From assembly GCA_039583875.1 (NCBI GenBank), contig CM077162.1:162151826-162215825 (forward strand): a DNA stretch of 64,000 bases. Direction: 5' to 3'. How positions within the stretch are numbered: position 1 is the stretch's first letter; each line of letters opens with the position of its first letter. Under the pieces are notes generated by a model that did no database searches, was not told the DNA's origin, and saw only the letters and a list, made by a program, of their open reading frames with translations. The position numbers and the translations under genes are program-made. Below, in pieces: positions 1-10,812 of the stretch. Source of the stretch: Platanthera guangdongensis (lineage: Eukaryota; Streptophyta; Magnoliopsida; Asparagales; Orchidaceae).

Positions 1-511
1 GAGGGCTTGAAGGCGCACACTTTCATCCATGCAAATCGAGATCTTCATGGTTAGGAAGAAGAGTCGCAAGGTAACGACATTTCTCCTCTCATGTTTTAGA
101 ATGCGTGCATGACATCCATTTCATTTTTTGCTTTCTTTCAAGCATTTAGGCAACGGATCTCTCAAATGAGAGAGGGGTTCAGGTCGCCATGGTTCAAGAG
201 GAGCCACCGGGTTGATTGAGTCCGTCCACGATATGTTGTTGCACTAGAAATCCGCTCCGTTAGTGGAATAGGCATTACGGGTGAAGCCGTAATCGCGACC
301 GGTGGTCCGATGCGGTGATGTTGCTTGACGAGTACTATAGGGATTTGGCTAGAAATCTGATTGCGGCAAGATGCCATTTGTGATGTTTGCCCTCTGTTGT
401 GTACATTGGAAACAATGTACTTGATTTGATGAAGCTCTTTCATCTCAATGATATACACAAGTTTGTATTTGATGTATGTTTCAGTTCATGCATGTAGATT
501 AGTCTATGTAA
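1..511. other. unassigned sequence left of SireA
   Basis: I recognise no gene, LTR or RNA here. The minus strand is open across about 162-458, but with no domain I know, no homology to anything else in the window and no start context. It ends where the presumed left LTR of SireA begins. It could be the flank into which SireA inserted, or a fragment of another element. Confidence 0.4.
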
Positions 512-690
512 TGTTGATTGGACAGGTGGTCCAAGTGACATTGATAGGTGGACTCGTAGAAGATGTCTGGAAAGGCAGAAAATTGACTAAGTCCACAGGC
601 ATCGAGTGAAGCCAGTTCACTCAACGTCATACATCTAACAGTGCTGAGTGAAGTTAGGACAGTCAAAGCAAAAAATGACTAAGTACAAAA

Positions 691-1300
691 GTGTCGACAC
701 ACTTCACAACAATGTCGACACCTTTGTATGAGGAGTGTCGACAGATCACGTCAGCTGTGTCGAGATAATTCAGTTATCTCGACACCTTGAAGATTCAAGA
801 CATCAGTGTTGAGACAAGTCATTTATCTCGACACCTTGAAGGATCAAGTCAGTTGTGTCGAGACAATTCAGTTATCTCGATGCCTTGAAGATTAAAGTCA
901 GCTATGTCGAGACAATTCAGTTATATCAATGCCTTGAATATTAAGTCAGTAATGTCGAGACAAGTCAAATATCTCGACACCTTAAAGCTCAAGACAGTAG
1001 TGTCGGGACAATACAACTGTCTCGACACAAAGAAGAACTGAAGTGAAGACTTAAAGATGTCGACACCCAGCAGACAGTAGTGTCGACAATATTCAACTGT
1101 CTCGACACAGTGAAGACTTAAAGATGTCGACAACACTAGACAGTTGTGTCGAGACTGCTAAGATGTCTCGACACATTGCAGTTTACACCAAGTATTATTT
1201 TGTCGAGACACTTGGGGCATCTCAACACTTATGATTCTGAAGATATACATAGTCAACATAGAAGTGTCGAGTCAAGTCAGAACTGTCACATCGGCTACAG
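691..1300. repeat. TGTCGA/TCGACA dyad array in SireA U3
   Basis: About fifteen irregularly spaced copies of TGTCGAnACA / TGTCGACAC and their complements, starting with the perfect palindrome GTGTCGACAC at 691-700. Many form pairs of the type tgtcgagacaa...ttatctcgacacc, which could fold as small hairpins. The array lies directly upstream of the TATA box. Copies differ from one another, so this is an old or degenerate array rather than a fresh satellite. Confidence 0.75.
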
Positions 1301-1396
1301 TAACGTGATATGTCATCAGAAACTGTTTGAAGGAGTACATGAAGTATAATGACGTAATGATGACGTCATCAATCAGAAGCCAATAACCCATGAAGG

Positions 1397-1406
1397 CTAT
1401 AAATAG
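1397..1406 (+). promoter_or_regulatory. TATA box of SireA LTR
   Basis: CTATAAATAG, followed by a short GA-rich segment, roughly 100 bp after the dyad array. Position and sequence fit the U3/R promoter of a plant LTR element. Confidence 0.6.
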
Positions 1407-2280
1407 AGAGGTCGTCTACACAGAATATAACAATCAGAAGAATCACACAATCAATCATTTTTCTCTCATTTTTAGGAGGGTGACAACCCCATGAAGAAGG
1501 AAGACAAAGGTCTTCAAGAAAATCTTCTGATCCTTTCAATAAGTTGATCAGAGGATTAAGGTGCATCTATTCTACAAGTATTTCAAGGAAATCAAGCCGA
1601 TCTACATCAAGAACTTGCCAATCCAGAGAAGAATCATTTCATCCAGTCTGCTTTTTAAGAATCTATCCTATGTTGCTCAATTGAAGAATATGAATTCTAA
1701 GATAAGTCAGATTATAGAATTGTTGTTTTTTGAGATTACTTTCTTTCTTATTTACCTCTTAATTTTATAAGATCTCTTTCAGATCTGAGTGGGTAGGAGA
1801 TAAATTCTTTGAGTTATAAGCTTTATTTAAAAAGGCTGAGATAGGGTTCTTGAGGGACATGAGGTAGGTGATTTGTGTGGGATCACTGAGGTGTAATCCT
1901 GTATTATAAAGGCTGAGGTAGGGTTCTTGAGGGACCTAAGGGAGGAGATTGGGTGGATCTCCGAGGTAGAACCAGTGGGTCTGAGTTGTAGGTTTCTTAA
2001 CAGAAACTGAGCATGTAAGATCTGTTGATCTGAGTTGAAGAGGAGGAGATATAACCTTATCTAGCGCATTTCTAGTGAGGAAGAAGGGGGAAAGTGGATG
2101 TACCCTAGATAGGGGAACTACTATAAAATTTATGTGTACTCTATGGATTGCTTGTGTTGTGTGCTTGTGAATGTTTATTTTCAAAATTCTATTGAACCTT
2201 TAGTATAAGTGACAGAGAATTTTAAAGACACCTATTCACCCCCTTTAGGTGATTAACTACCCATTAATTTATCTTTCAAG

Positions 2281-2292
2281 TGGTATCAGAGG
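2281..2292 (+). other. primer-binding site, tRNA-iMet (SireA)
   Basis: TGGTATCAGAGG matches the complement of the plant initiator tRNA-Met 3' end except at the last base, two bases after the LTR end. This is the usual primer for Ty1/copia elements. Confidence 0.85.
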
Positions 2293-2362
2293 GAGGTTAT
2301 TCAAAGAAAGACCTAATAGTCAGAAAAAAGATCCTAAGGGTGGTTGATATATATCTGATTTC

Positions 2363-3495
2363 TTGGCTTCAGAATCTCACAGAGAACTCAGTTCTATGAA
2401 GCTTCCTATATGTACAAAGGATTATTTTGCTATTTGGAAGCAAAGGGTGAGATTGTTCATGGAGGCATCAGATCCAAGAATCTTTGTCACTGTACAAGAA
2501 GGACCATGCATTCCCATGAAAGTATCTGTCTTAGATGTAAATTTGCAAACTCCTAAGAGTCTGTCCGAGATGACAAAGGATGAGGTGGTTCTTTCCACCA
2601 TGGATAAAAGAGCACAAAACATAAGAGATTGCACAAGAACTCAAAGTTTGATTCACATAAGTCCATCTCTGAGACTGAACTGCAGCAGCTCATAATTAAG
2701 TTTGGAAAACTGCTTGAGGCTCTTGTAAAGAGCAAGAAGCTTGTCAAAGAACAAGACATTGAGATTGCATCACGAAGAGGTCTTAAGTACCATCATTATA
2801 TGGCTACTCAGAAGATTGGTCTTCAAAGTTCAAAGTTGGTTAAGCTAACTAAGATCATTGATGATAAAATCATGTTGCTATAACAAAAGGATGCAACCAT
2901 TCAGGAGTTAGAACTCAAACTCCTGAATGAGAAAAGACTTGTTCAGCTATTTTATAAAACTAAGACTGTGCTCTCCATTATAGATACCATCTCAGGAACT
3001 CCTGGAAGCGGACTTGGTTATGTTAAACCTAAGAGAAGGAGAGGCAAAAACCTGACAGGACAAAAGGATCGAGTCATGCCACAACCTGTGTTTCATACTA
3101 AGGGAAAAGAAATCCAAAAGTCTGGACTAGTAGGAACAAACTCATAGGTGAATTGTAAAGCTATTCATAATGTGCTTACTCCAAGGAGGACTGTTGTGAC
3201 TGAGAGGCAAACAACCATTTTGCTTCCAGTCAAAATGCAACTTTCAAGTTTGCTGATTCATGTCCTAAGGAATGTCAGCATAAAGTTCCTATTGTTCCTC
3301 CAAAGAGGAGATACAACAGATATGCATGCTGGTGTTGTGGAAAGATTAGACACATTGCTCTAGACTGCTGGTTCAACCACATTGTGTCTCATGGGCAGAA
3401 GTGTATTCAGTTAAGAAATTTTCTGGTTATCTCAATGGAGCCCCAGCTAACAACACCTAGGACCCAAGACATTTTGGGTTCCTAAGGAAAAATAA
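2363..3495 (+). pseudogene. SireA gag (decayed)
   Basis: This is the remnant of a copia Gag, the nucleocapsid precursor that packages element RNA. The start (MASESHRELSSMKLPICTKDY) and the segment with FAIWKQRVRLFMEASD are typical of SIRE-like Gag N-termini. The middle is deleted around 2640, where the frame jumps to a helical, coiled-coil-like segment (KKLVKEQDIEIASRRG). A zinc knuckle with correct CX2CX4HX4C spacing is still readable in one frame at about 3325-3368. Several stops and frame changes separate these parts. Gag ends at TAA 3493-3495. The protease follows in the same frame across that single stop, so Gag and Pol may have been joined by readthrough or bypass. Confidence 0.7.
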
Positions 3496-4122
3496 ATTTT
3501 TATTTTGCAGGTATGTCCAAGAACCAGAGATAGACCCATCCGATACTTGGATAGTGGATGTTCGAGACACATGACTAGAACAAAGAGCAATTTGAGGGAG
3601 TATATTCCAGTAAAGGATGGACCAAAGATGATCTTTGGTGGAGCTGACAAAGGGATTACCAATGGTTATGGTAAGATTTCAAATGTCTTAGTCACTTTCA
3701 CAAAAGTAGCTTATGTAGAATGGTTGCAACACAACCTTATACGCATAAGACAACTTTGTGATCTTGGCTATGACATTTCATTCCACAAGGATGAGTGCCA
3801 CATAAAGAAGTCAAGTGACCAAGAGGTCATCTTCACAGGCACTAGGTGTGGGAATATGTACTGTTTAAATATTCTTTGTCTAAATTCAGACTACCCCATA
3901 TGCCTAGTTGAAAATGAGAAAGCCTCACACTATGTCAAATGGCAGAAGAGGCTAGCTCATTTGAACTATAAGACCATATGCAAGCTATTCAGAAAAGAGC
4001 TAGTTAGGAATGGTCCTAACATTAAATGCACTAAGGGGAGCATTTGCTCTGCATGCCAAAAAGATAAGAAGACCAAAGCTTCCTTCAAAAGTATTGAAAA
4101 AAAAGACTCTATGAGGTGTTAA
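3496..4122 (+). pseudogene. SireA protease and GAG-pre-integrase fragment
   Basis: The open frame carries a copia aspartic protease (YLDSGCSRHMTRTKSN, catalytic DSG) followed by the zinc-binding GAG-pre-integrase region (KRLAHLNYKTIC ... CSACQKDKKTKASF). It is closely similar in layout to the same region of SireH (YLDSGCSKHMTGNKDN). The integrase core, reverse transcriptase, RNase H and 3' LTR are all missing: SireA homology stops at about 4107-4122 and CopB begins. Non-functional. Confidence 0.8.
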
Positions 4123-4136
4123 TACCACTTGCATAC

Positions 4137-4532
4137 GGAAATCTTGTGAGCTGGAAGAGCAAGAAACAGTCCGTTGTCTCCAGGTCTAGTGTAGAAGCGG
4201 AATATCATAGTATGGCATCGACCACATGTGCGTTAAAGTGATTACAGACTCTAATGCTTGACTTAGGAGAGGTCTACAACTATCCTCTTCCGATGTTCTG
4301 TGACAACAAGACCGCGATATATATCTCCAAAAATTCGGTCTTTCATGAGAGAACAAAACACATAGAAGTTGACTGTCCTTTTATTCGGGAAGAGATTTTG
4401 AAGAAACAGATATGTACACTGTTCGTCACTTCTGACAACGAGTTGGCAGATATCTTCACCAAGCCAGTGTCTGCTTCCTTGTTTCACATTTGCGACAAGC
4501 TGGGCATGATTGATATCTATGCTCCATCTTGA
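4137..4532 (+). pseudogene. CopB RNase H fragment
   Basis: The C-terminal part of a copia RNase H, which removes the RNA strand during reverse transcription. It reads NLVSWKSKKQSVVSRSS, YNYPLPMFCDNKTAIYISKN, HERTKHIEVDC, LADIFTKPVSASLFHICDKLG. It is nearly the same as the end of the CopI polyprotein (codons about 940-1071), so CopB and CopI are one family. One in-frame TGA replaces the Trp of the motif LKWL. Everything upstream of RNase H is gone and SireA sequence abuts it. Confidence 0.85.
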
Positions 4533-4539
4533 GGGGGAG

Positions 4540-4922
4540 TGTTGCAGTATGGAGACCGGGCGGTCTGGCGGCTTCTTCCAGTGGCTTGGTAGCCGGGCTG
4601 TTGCTGGTTGGTGTCCAAGCGGTCTGACAGTTTGTCTCTGGCGACTTGAAGACCGGCGGTCTAAAACTCTCCTTTGGCGGCTTGTTATCTCCTTTTGGTG
4701 GTTGTCAAGCAGTTTGCCTATTCGTCTAACCGTGCGGCTTGTTCGGTCTATTTTTTGTAAAGCCCCTTATACCTGTAATTATTTAGTCCCACATTGCTTA
4801 TTTATAATCTCTCTCATCTCCTCCATTCTATAAAAGGGAGGTCATACCTTTGTAATACTCACCCTTTTAGATAATAAAAGTTTTGTTACTCCAAATTTTC
4901 GGTATACTTTTTTCTATTCACA
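4540..4922 (+). repeat. 3' LTR of CopB
   Basis: It starts TGTTGCAG immediately after the polypurine tract gagggggagtg and is about 383 bp, like the 381-bp LTRs of CopI. It shares the tract, the accgggcggtctggcgg repeats, the rcggcttgt motif and a TATA box (CTATAAAAG, 4828). The exact right end (4920, 4922 or 4924) is uncertain because of a cacaca run, and no TSD partner is available. Confidence 0.8.
4828..4836 (+). promoter_or_regulatory. TATA box of CopB LTR
   Basis: CTATAAAAG in the same context (ctccatt... ggaggtcatacctttgtaata) as the TATA box of the CopI LTRs. Confidence 0.6.
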
Positions 4923-4972
4923 CAGAGGAAGAAACCAAAAAAATGGATCCCTCCAAAGGTACCCCTCAAGGT

Positions 4973-4982
4973 CTATTTATAG
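4973..4982 (-). promoter_or_regulatory. TATA box of TatF LTR
   Basis: CTATAAATAG on the minus strand, followed by GGGGTACCT as in the TatE LTR. Confidence 0.65.
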
Positions 4983-5129
4983 TTTTAAGTGGCGAGGTCT
5001 GCCAATAGCGCAATCCTGTATTTTGGTTTTACTAAGTGCACCCCAAATTGGTCTGCCAATAACCAAACACCGCTATTTGGAATGGCTATCAGTAGACAAA
5101 TAAATATAGCATTGCACGAAGAATATTCT

Positions 5130-5460
5130 TGGATGGCAAGTGCACTGATGGAACCGACAACCGCCAGCCTCCGGCTCGCCGCGCTCTCTATGGAGAGTGC
5201 TTTTGTAAACGAGCAGCCACCTGAATTGGCGAGTGACTGATGAAACCAGCATGCACCCCCCTCTTTGGAGTGGCGAGTGCCTAATGAAACCAGCACTCGC
5301 CCGCCTCTTTGGAGTGGCAAGTGCCTGATGAAACCGGCACTCGCCCTCTTCTTTCGCGAGTTCCTGAACACTCACCTTCCTAGGGCGAGTGTGGTCCTAC
5401 TTCCCGACTCGCCCTGCTAACTAGGTACTCGCCGTTTTAGGCGAGCGTAAGCCCGCCTCC
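5130..5460. repeat. GGCGAGTGC/GCACTCGCC dyad array in TatF U3
   Basis: Three to four units of about 55 bp (gcgagtg-cctgatgaaacc-agcactcgcc). In the clearest, GGCGAGTGC 5272-5280 pairs with GCACTCGCC 5293-5301. Further gcgag/ctcgc half-sites follow to 5460. The array lies upstream of the minus-strand TATA box. Confidence 0.7.
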
Positions 5461-5523
5461 CCGGCTTGCTTGGAGCTGTGGAGTCCCTCTGGTTCGTCCA
5501 CTCAGCGAACACGGGGTTGTACA

Positions 5524-5545
5524 CAATCTCCGCTATTTCCGAGAT
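5524..5545 (-). other. polypurine tract of TatF
   Basis: Purine-rich on the minus strand (ggaaatagcggaga) and ending a few bases before TGTACAACC. It corresponds to the TatE tract aaaaaagagcgggga, also just before TGTACAACC. Confidence 0.6.
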
Positions 5546-5637
5546 TGCCTCAAGATCAGAAAGAAAAGTGCAAAACCCAGTGTTTGGAGAGTGTCCACTG
5601 ACATGGACAAAATCTTTTGGTGGGCCCCTCTCCAACA

Positions 5638-5647
5638 CTATAAATAC
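5638..5647 (+). promoter_or_regulatory. TATA box of TatF antisense gene a
   Basis: CTATAAATAC lies 72 bases before the aORF-a start, on the strand opposite to the element. The preceding bases (aatcttttggtgggcccc) resemble those before the corresponding box in TatE (aatcttcgggtggggtcc), so the promoter is shared, not accidental. Confidence 0.6.
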
Positions 5648-5718
5648 CTCCAAATGTATGGGTGAGGGGCCTCCTAACTTCTTCCCTCTTCTCTGCCCCA
5701 TATTACTGTAGTTGCATA

Positions 5719-6671
5719 ATGTCGCTTTAAAAAGAAGTCCAAGCTCACCTTGATGTCACGAGGGAGGAGAACAAGTCCTACCATTGTGTTTGTGCCTTGT
5801 CTTGCCCGGCGGGCCCCGAGCTCACCTTTTAAGTTTAAAAAAACTAAGATGGTTAAGCGCATCCCGAGGGAAGGTGTATACTCCCTTTCGAATCTGCCTC
5901 TTATTACTAAGCTCGCTCTACCGGTACACGAGTGTTCTATATCGCCCGCCAAAGGTTAAGATGGATTAATGATGTCTTGGTTACTCGCAGGGAACACTCC
6001 CCGAGAAGGAAGTCGCAGGTGGACACCCGGCAAATGCCCAACCACGCTCGCCTGAAGGAGGGGGTTGGCACAGTGGCTATGGAAACTAAGCTCCAAGTGG
6101 TCCAAAGCAATCTTCCGCCCCCTCCTAGTGAGCTGCTTGCCGCCCTCTCGCCCTGACCCTTCTTGGCTCTTAATTCTCATCCATTGCTACTTCTCGCAGT
6201 CACCACCTTTGGGGCTACAGGTCTGCACGTTTTACCATCGAAATTATCAGTTTGCCTGACTGCGCTCGATGTCAGCCTGGGCTCTGTCTTCTCGGCGAAG
6301 GAGCTTTCGATGACTCAACACCTACCATCCATCAGATTGTCGACTGCACGCCAACCGACCCCAGATTGGGGAAATATTTTACACTCACCTCCAACGAGCC
6401 CTTCCAAGGCTAGCCTGGCACCTCCCGCCAATGCCCTGGCAAGGGGATTGTACCTGCACTAGGTTAACAGGAGTACTCGCTACTCTCTTCCCCATAAGCT
6501 TGGTTTTTGTTTGGCTAATAATCTCTCTCGCAGGCTATCGAGAGATCTCATCCACCGAACTTGATGTGGTCGAGGAATAATTTTCACCTCCTCCTTCCCC
6601 GGAGAAGATCGCTGACTTCTTAGGCAACCTTACGGATGTTGTGGTGCTGAAGAGGCAAATGACTGAGTTAT
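5719..6671 (+). pseudogene. TatF antisense gene a (aORF-a), first part
   Basis: Product unknown. The start reads MSL-stop-KEVQAHLDV and aligns with MSIPKEIQERLARV of TatE aORF-a. Codon 4 is TAA and more stops follow. Readable pieces include FKKTKMVKRIPREG, and near the end EKIADFLGNLTDVVVLKRQMTEL, a charged helical segment. A GT-AG intron-like stretch with acceptor ctctcgcag precedes GYREISSTELDVVEE, at about the position of an intron in TatE aORF-a. The AthC insertion at gttat cuts it after KRQMTEL; it resumes at 27596 and then 35977. It lies antisense between the 3' LTR and aORF-b. Confidence 0.55.
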
Positions 6672-8295
6672 TGATGAGTCCCGTTTATATAGGGTTTTGC
6701 AGACTCATCTGGGCTGGTTTTCATGACTTTGCACTTCACTTTTCGGTTGATTTCATTGATATTTCGTTCCTACTGCGTTTCACGTTTATTGCACTTTTCT
6801 AGCCCGTGGGTGCGCAATTGCGCATTCGATTGCTGGGGGTATGCACTTGGTGCTCTCCAGGGCTCATTCCAGTAGTTTTTATTGCATTTTGTTGAATGCT
6901 GGAGGGTCCTCCTTTGTGAGTTTTTATTGTGTGCAGGTGGTCAGTTTTCCCACTTCTGAATTTTGATTTGTGTAAAACGCACGGTCTTGAGTTTTCTTGG
7001 CACACGGTTTGTTTTCGTAGTGCGTTTTCTACAGATTATTTTGGAAGATTGACCAGCCCGTGCGATTGCTTCATGCATGGTTTCTTCGGAACCGTGCGCG
7101 AAGGCAACGTACGGTTTTCTTATAGCTTCTTGGTTGTTTCTTTCTGTGGCTAATCGTGTGTTGTGTTCACGCACAGGCGGCAGCGCCTGTGCACGAGTAA
7201 AACGCACGGTTCCACCGTTTCTCCCTGCTTTCCTGCTTTCTGTCGCTACCCGTGTGATTTCCTTCATGCACGGGCGAAATCACCCGTGCGTGAAGGAAAC
7301 GCACGGGTCAACGCTTCTTCTTCCTCAGGCGTTTTCTGGATATTAATATCGCACGGTTCACGCACGGTCGTGCGCCAAACCGCGCCTGACCATTTTTTCT
7401 GACTTTTACTATTTAAGCAGCAGATTTCTTCTAGACCTGATCATCTCGGTTTTCCCCCGCCATTTCCGCCGCTTGGAGCGGGAACTCGTCCCTCCAACCG
7501 TCATTTTCTCTCTCCTCCTTGGAGGATTGATCCGGCCACCCATTCTCCTCCAAAGAGCTTGCTAAAGCTTTGTCTCTGACCGCCATCGCCATTGCCGACC
7601 TCCAAGCTACTGTTTGAGTTCTTAGTTGCAGAACTTGTGAAGCATTTTGCTCTGATCCGAATCAGCGACCACAACACGAAGAAGACGGGTATGAAGAAGG
7701 AAGTGACAGCCCTTCGGGATCCCGGATACCTTCCAAAGACCGAGCTAGGACGAGGCTCGACAACCCTCGCTTCCGGCCGTGAATCTTGGAGAGCCTTCGA
7801 GTGCTTGGTTGTGTTTCACCCCCTCTTTTCTTTGATTTACTTTAACCTGAACTTGTGCTAGTATTCTTGAGGTTTAATAACCATGTTTTGCTCAAGGTTT
7901 TGCTATGGCTTTGTGTGGTGATTTCTTGATCATGATGTGTGTTGATGAGCTTCTTCTTTGTTAGAGAAAGTTTTGTTTTAGCCGTTCTAGCGACTGCTAG
8001 AAGCGTGCGATGCGAAGAGTTGTTTATGACCCTCGATAGTTTGCTTGTCTCCGCTATTACTCTTTGGAGTAATTCACCCTGGCGACGCGGTGACGGCAAC
8101 CCACACTAGATTAATGCTGTTTAGTGTAGGAAACCCAAAATCAAACCCCTCGTTTTTACTTAGCACTTTTATTCATTTCTCTGAAAGCAGAATACATGCT
8201 CCCTACTTGCACTCCGCGTGAGATCGATACTTGGGGAAGCTACTCCTCCCTTTTATTACTTGGCCATGAACGGTAATCTTACCGCCAGCGCATCA
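6672..8295 (+). repeat. 5' LTR of AthC
   Basis: TG..CA ends, ending gcgcatca six bases before the tRNA-Asp primer-binding site. It matches 25968-27590 along its whole length with scattered substitutions. An hairpin-rich segment (about 6980-7380) precedes a weak TATA-like CTATTTAAG at 7409. Short ORFs in it are chance. Confidence 0.92.
6980..7380. repeat. GCACGG/CCGTGC dyad array in AthC U3
   Basis: Repeated cgcacggt / accgtgcg half-sites. The best hairpin pairs 7261-7274 with 7283-7296 (14 bp, one G-T wobble, loop cgaaatca). Another is CACGGTT-tcttcg-GAACCGTG in the right LTR copy (about 26371-26391). The 3' LTR keeps the same arrangement (about 26270-26690) with compensated and uncompensated changes. 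Confidence 0.7.
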
Positions 8296-8301
8296 TGTTT
8301 T

Positions 8302-8320
8302 TGGCGTCGTTGCCGGGGAC
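8302..8320 (+). other. primer-binding site, tRNA-Asp (AthC)
   Basis: TGGCGTCGTTGCCGGGGAC complements the 3' end of plant tRNA-Asp with one mismatch. tRNA-Asp priming is usual for Athila-like elements. Confidence 0.85.
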
Positions 8321-8407
8321 TGCAACTGTTGCGTGGATTTTGTTTCTTTTGGGAAAAGTTTGTGAGTGTTTTGGTGTTTTTAGTGTTTTCTTTTTGTGAG
8401 TATTGTA

Positions 8408-10812
8408 TGACAGATCTGAACCCTGGTGGAAGGGGCGAAGATTTGAGTGTTGATCCTGAGACTGCACGAGCGAGGAGATCTCGCTTGCGTGTTGCTGTAG
8501 CTGAGGGAAGGATGGATGACTTGGGCCATTTGGGAAATGGCCAAGGGGAACGAATCGTGAGAACCAAGATGTGGCCCAGCCTCATGTTAGGACAATGCGG
8601 GATTTCACTACCATACAGTGGTGAGTGTTTATCTAGGGTTCGGGCCAGCCATAGCCAATAATCATTTTGAGATCAAGCCTGCGATTTTGAATATGATTAG
8701 AACAATACACAGTACTCGGGTCTACCGAGCGAGGATCCTCAGCTACATTTGGCTGAGTTTTCTGAGATATGTGGTACTTTCAGCTATGCGGGCATTGCAG
8801 ATGAAGTTGTGAAACAAAAGTTGTTCCCTTTTTCACTAAGGGATAGGGCCAAGACGTGGTTGCATATGATCGTGCATGGCACCGCTGCCACCTGGGAAGC
8901 TTTATCTTCCATGTTTTTGGCTACGTTTCATCCTGTTAATAAACTTCTTAATGCTCGCAGGTAAATAGCCACGTTCAAACAGCTGGATCAAGAAACTCTT
9001 TCTGAGGCATGAGAGAGATTTGTCGACCTGCAGCGCCGTTGTCCTCAACACGACTGTGAGCCTTGGAATTTGGTGGAGATATTTTATTTTGCCATTGAGC
9101 CAAATTTCAGGGCAATGATCGATGCGGCGGCGGGTGGCACGATCATGAACTTATCTCCTAAGGAAGCGTTGAGACTCCTTAAAGACACGGCCTCCCACAA
9201 CACATACTAGACAGCAGGCAGGAATGCTCCTAGAAGGGCGAGAAATTTGTTTGATGTAAATGTGATGGGGCTGCACGCCGAATCGAGCCATCCTACCTTG
9301 GATGGGAAGATGATGTTGACCCGATCGACCCCACCGCCTGCCCCTGTGATGAGCATATCGTGCCAGGGTTGGGGTAACACTGGCCACCATGCTTATGAGT
9401 GCCCCGCAGGTGAGCTGTTTGTTGACCAGGAAGGTATAGCTTGTGAAGAAAATGTTAATTTTATAAATAATCAAAATCGTGTTGTGCTTTACAATAATAC
9501 TTATAACCCTAACGCGAGAAACCATCCTAATTTCTTGTGGAACCAAAACACGCCTGGTCAAAGATGGCAGGGGGGCCAGCATCAATTCGATGCTTAGGCT
9601 TTTGGTAGCCAGCCGCGACCGTCTCAGCCGGGTTATAATCAGAATTTGCAAGGGACGCGCAAGAGCGGGTTAGAGGAGATGATGGAAAAGTTTGTTGAAA
9701 TGGCTCAGTCGAATATGGCTACTCAAACTGCTTCAATGAGGAATTTGGAGACGCAATTGGGACAATTGGCCCACGTATTTTCTGAGCGCACCCGCGACAC
9801 TCTTCCTAGCGACATGGAGAAGAATCCCCGTGAGCAGGGGAAGAATGTTGAGGATGTGGGGGAATGTAATGCTCGTGAAACGACTGTTAAATATGAGATT
9901 AATGTCATAGAAACTTTAGCGCTATGTGATTCTGATTCATCTTGCAACATTCTTGCTTTGCAAGATGTTGAAAAGATGAATTTGAATATCGAATCCGAGG
10001 GAAGGAAATCCTTAATGCTAGATGATGGATCTGTGGTTGAGACCAATGGAGAGGTGAAGGGTGTAGAATTGGTTTTGAATGGGGCGGCTATCTTCACAGG
10101 CTTTCAGGTGCTTGGACCCAGGGGTAACAAGTCAAAACCCATCCCCTTCCTTAAAGCCAGTGAGGCGACGTTGCATTTTGATGCTAGTGGCGTCACTGTT
10201 GCGCCAAAATTTAATGCACCTTTACCACCTTTGCCTCCTCAATTAATTTTTGTTGACCTCGTAAAACCCGTGAACATAACTATCGTGTCATCTAATGATG
10301 TTTCTAGTGGTGTTAAGGCAGATTTTCAATCGACGGGACAAGAACAGGTTGAGAAAGTTTTTGAAACGCCAATGACAATTAAAGTGAAAGAAGTGACACG
10401 GGTCCTTGATGTGATGCATTATGCTGCTGCAAAGATGGATGTGATGTGCACGTCGGATGAGGGCGTGCAGAATTTCGATTTAAAAACTACAATTTGTTTA
10501 GCCAGAGTCTGTAAAACTAAGAAACAGGTAACATGGGCTGAACATTCACCCTCAGCGAGTGAAGAAAGGATGCCCCCGGTTTTGGATGTTAATCTAGCTA
10601 CTGAAGAGCCGGGTGTGACCTTACTGCCCTGGCGCTCCTCTTCTGTGGAATTAAAACGAAAGGAGTTGTTTCTGCGCAAAGCGCAGAGTTTTGCCCACAG
10701 GCGTGAGATGGAGGAGGGTAGGGGCAGGAGAGACTTATCTTCCTTAGTTTTATATTTTTCTAATTGCGTAAATTCTTTTTATTCTACTCAAAAATTGCTG
10801 AATCCGGTGTGA
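8408..10812 (+). pseudogene. AthC gag with protease-like end
   Basis: Gag of the Athila type, broken by at least one frameshift (about 8650) and stops at about 8962, 9010, 9208 and 9595. From start MTDLNPGGRGED, recognisable parts are [71 protein letters not shown] and RNLETQLGQLAHVFSER ... TLPSDMEKNPREQ. The nucleocapsid zinc knuckle reads CQGWGNTGHHAYEC, with Trp where the second Cys should be. The last open stretch (9646-10812) includes LCDSDSSCNILALQDVEKMN, which lines up with the protease-like LCDLGASINLMP region of Athila Gag-Pro but lacks a clear catalytic triplet. No RT follows. Confidence 0.8.

Larger units (their letters stand above)
512..2278 (+). repeat. presumed 5' LTR of SireA (SIRE-like copia)
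   Basis: The right edge is firm: the sequence ends in ...tctttca two bases before a tRNA-iMet primer-binding site. The left edge is inferred from the first plausible TGTTG start and cannot be confirmed because the 3' LTR is missing. A TATA box (1397) and a stem-rich array upstream of it fit a U3-R-U5 layout. The last part (...cacctattcacccc...) resembles the end of the SireH LTR, which supports a SIRE-like assignment. Confidence 0.55.
4923..5523 (-). repeat. truncated 3' LTR of TatF
   Basis: On the minus strand the LTR starts TGTACAACC at 5523, the same start as the TatE LTRs, preceded by an A/G-rich polypurine tract. The promoter region also matches TatE: CTATAAATAG, about nine bases, then GGGGTACCT. 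Homology fades at about 4945 and CopB follows, so the R-U5 end is missing. Long stretches in between differ from TatE, so these are related but distinct families. Confidence 0.75.

Noticed and set aside
162..458. 98-codon minus-strand ORF at the left edge, possibly organellar
   Set aside because: No domain recognised and no supporting context; a nuclear insertion of organelle DNA would need a database search.
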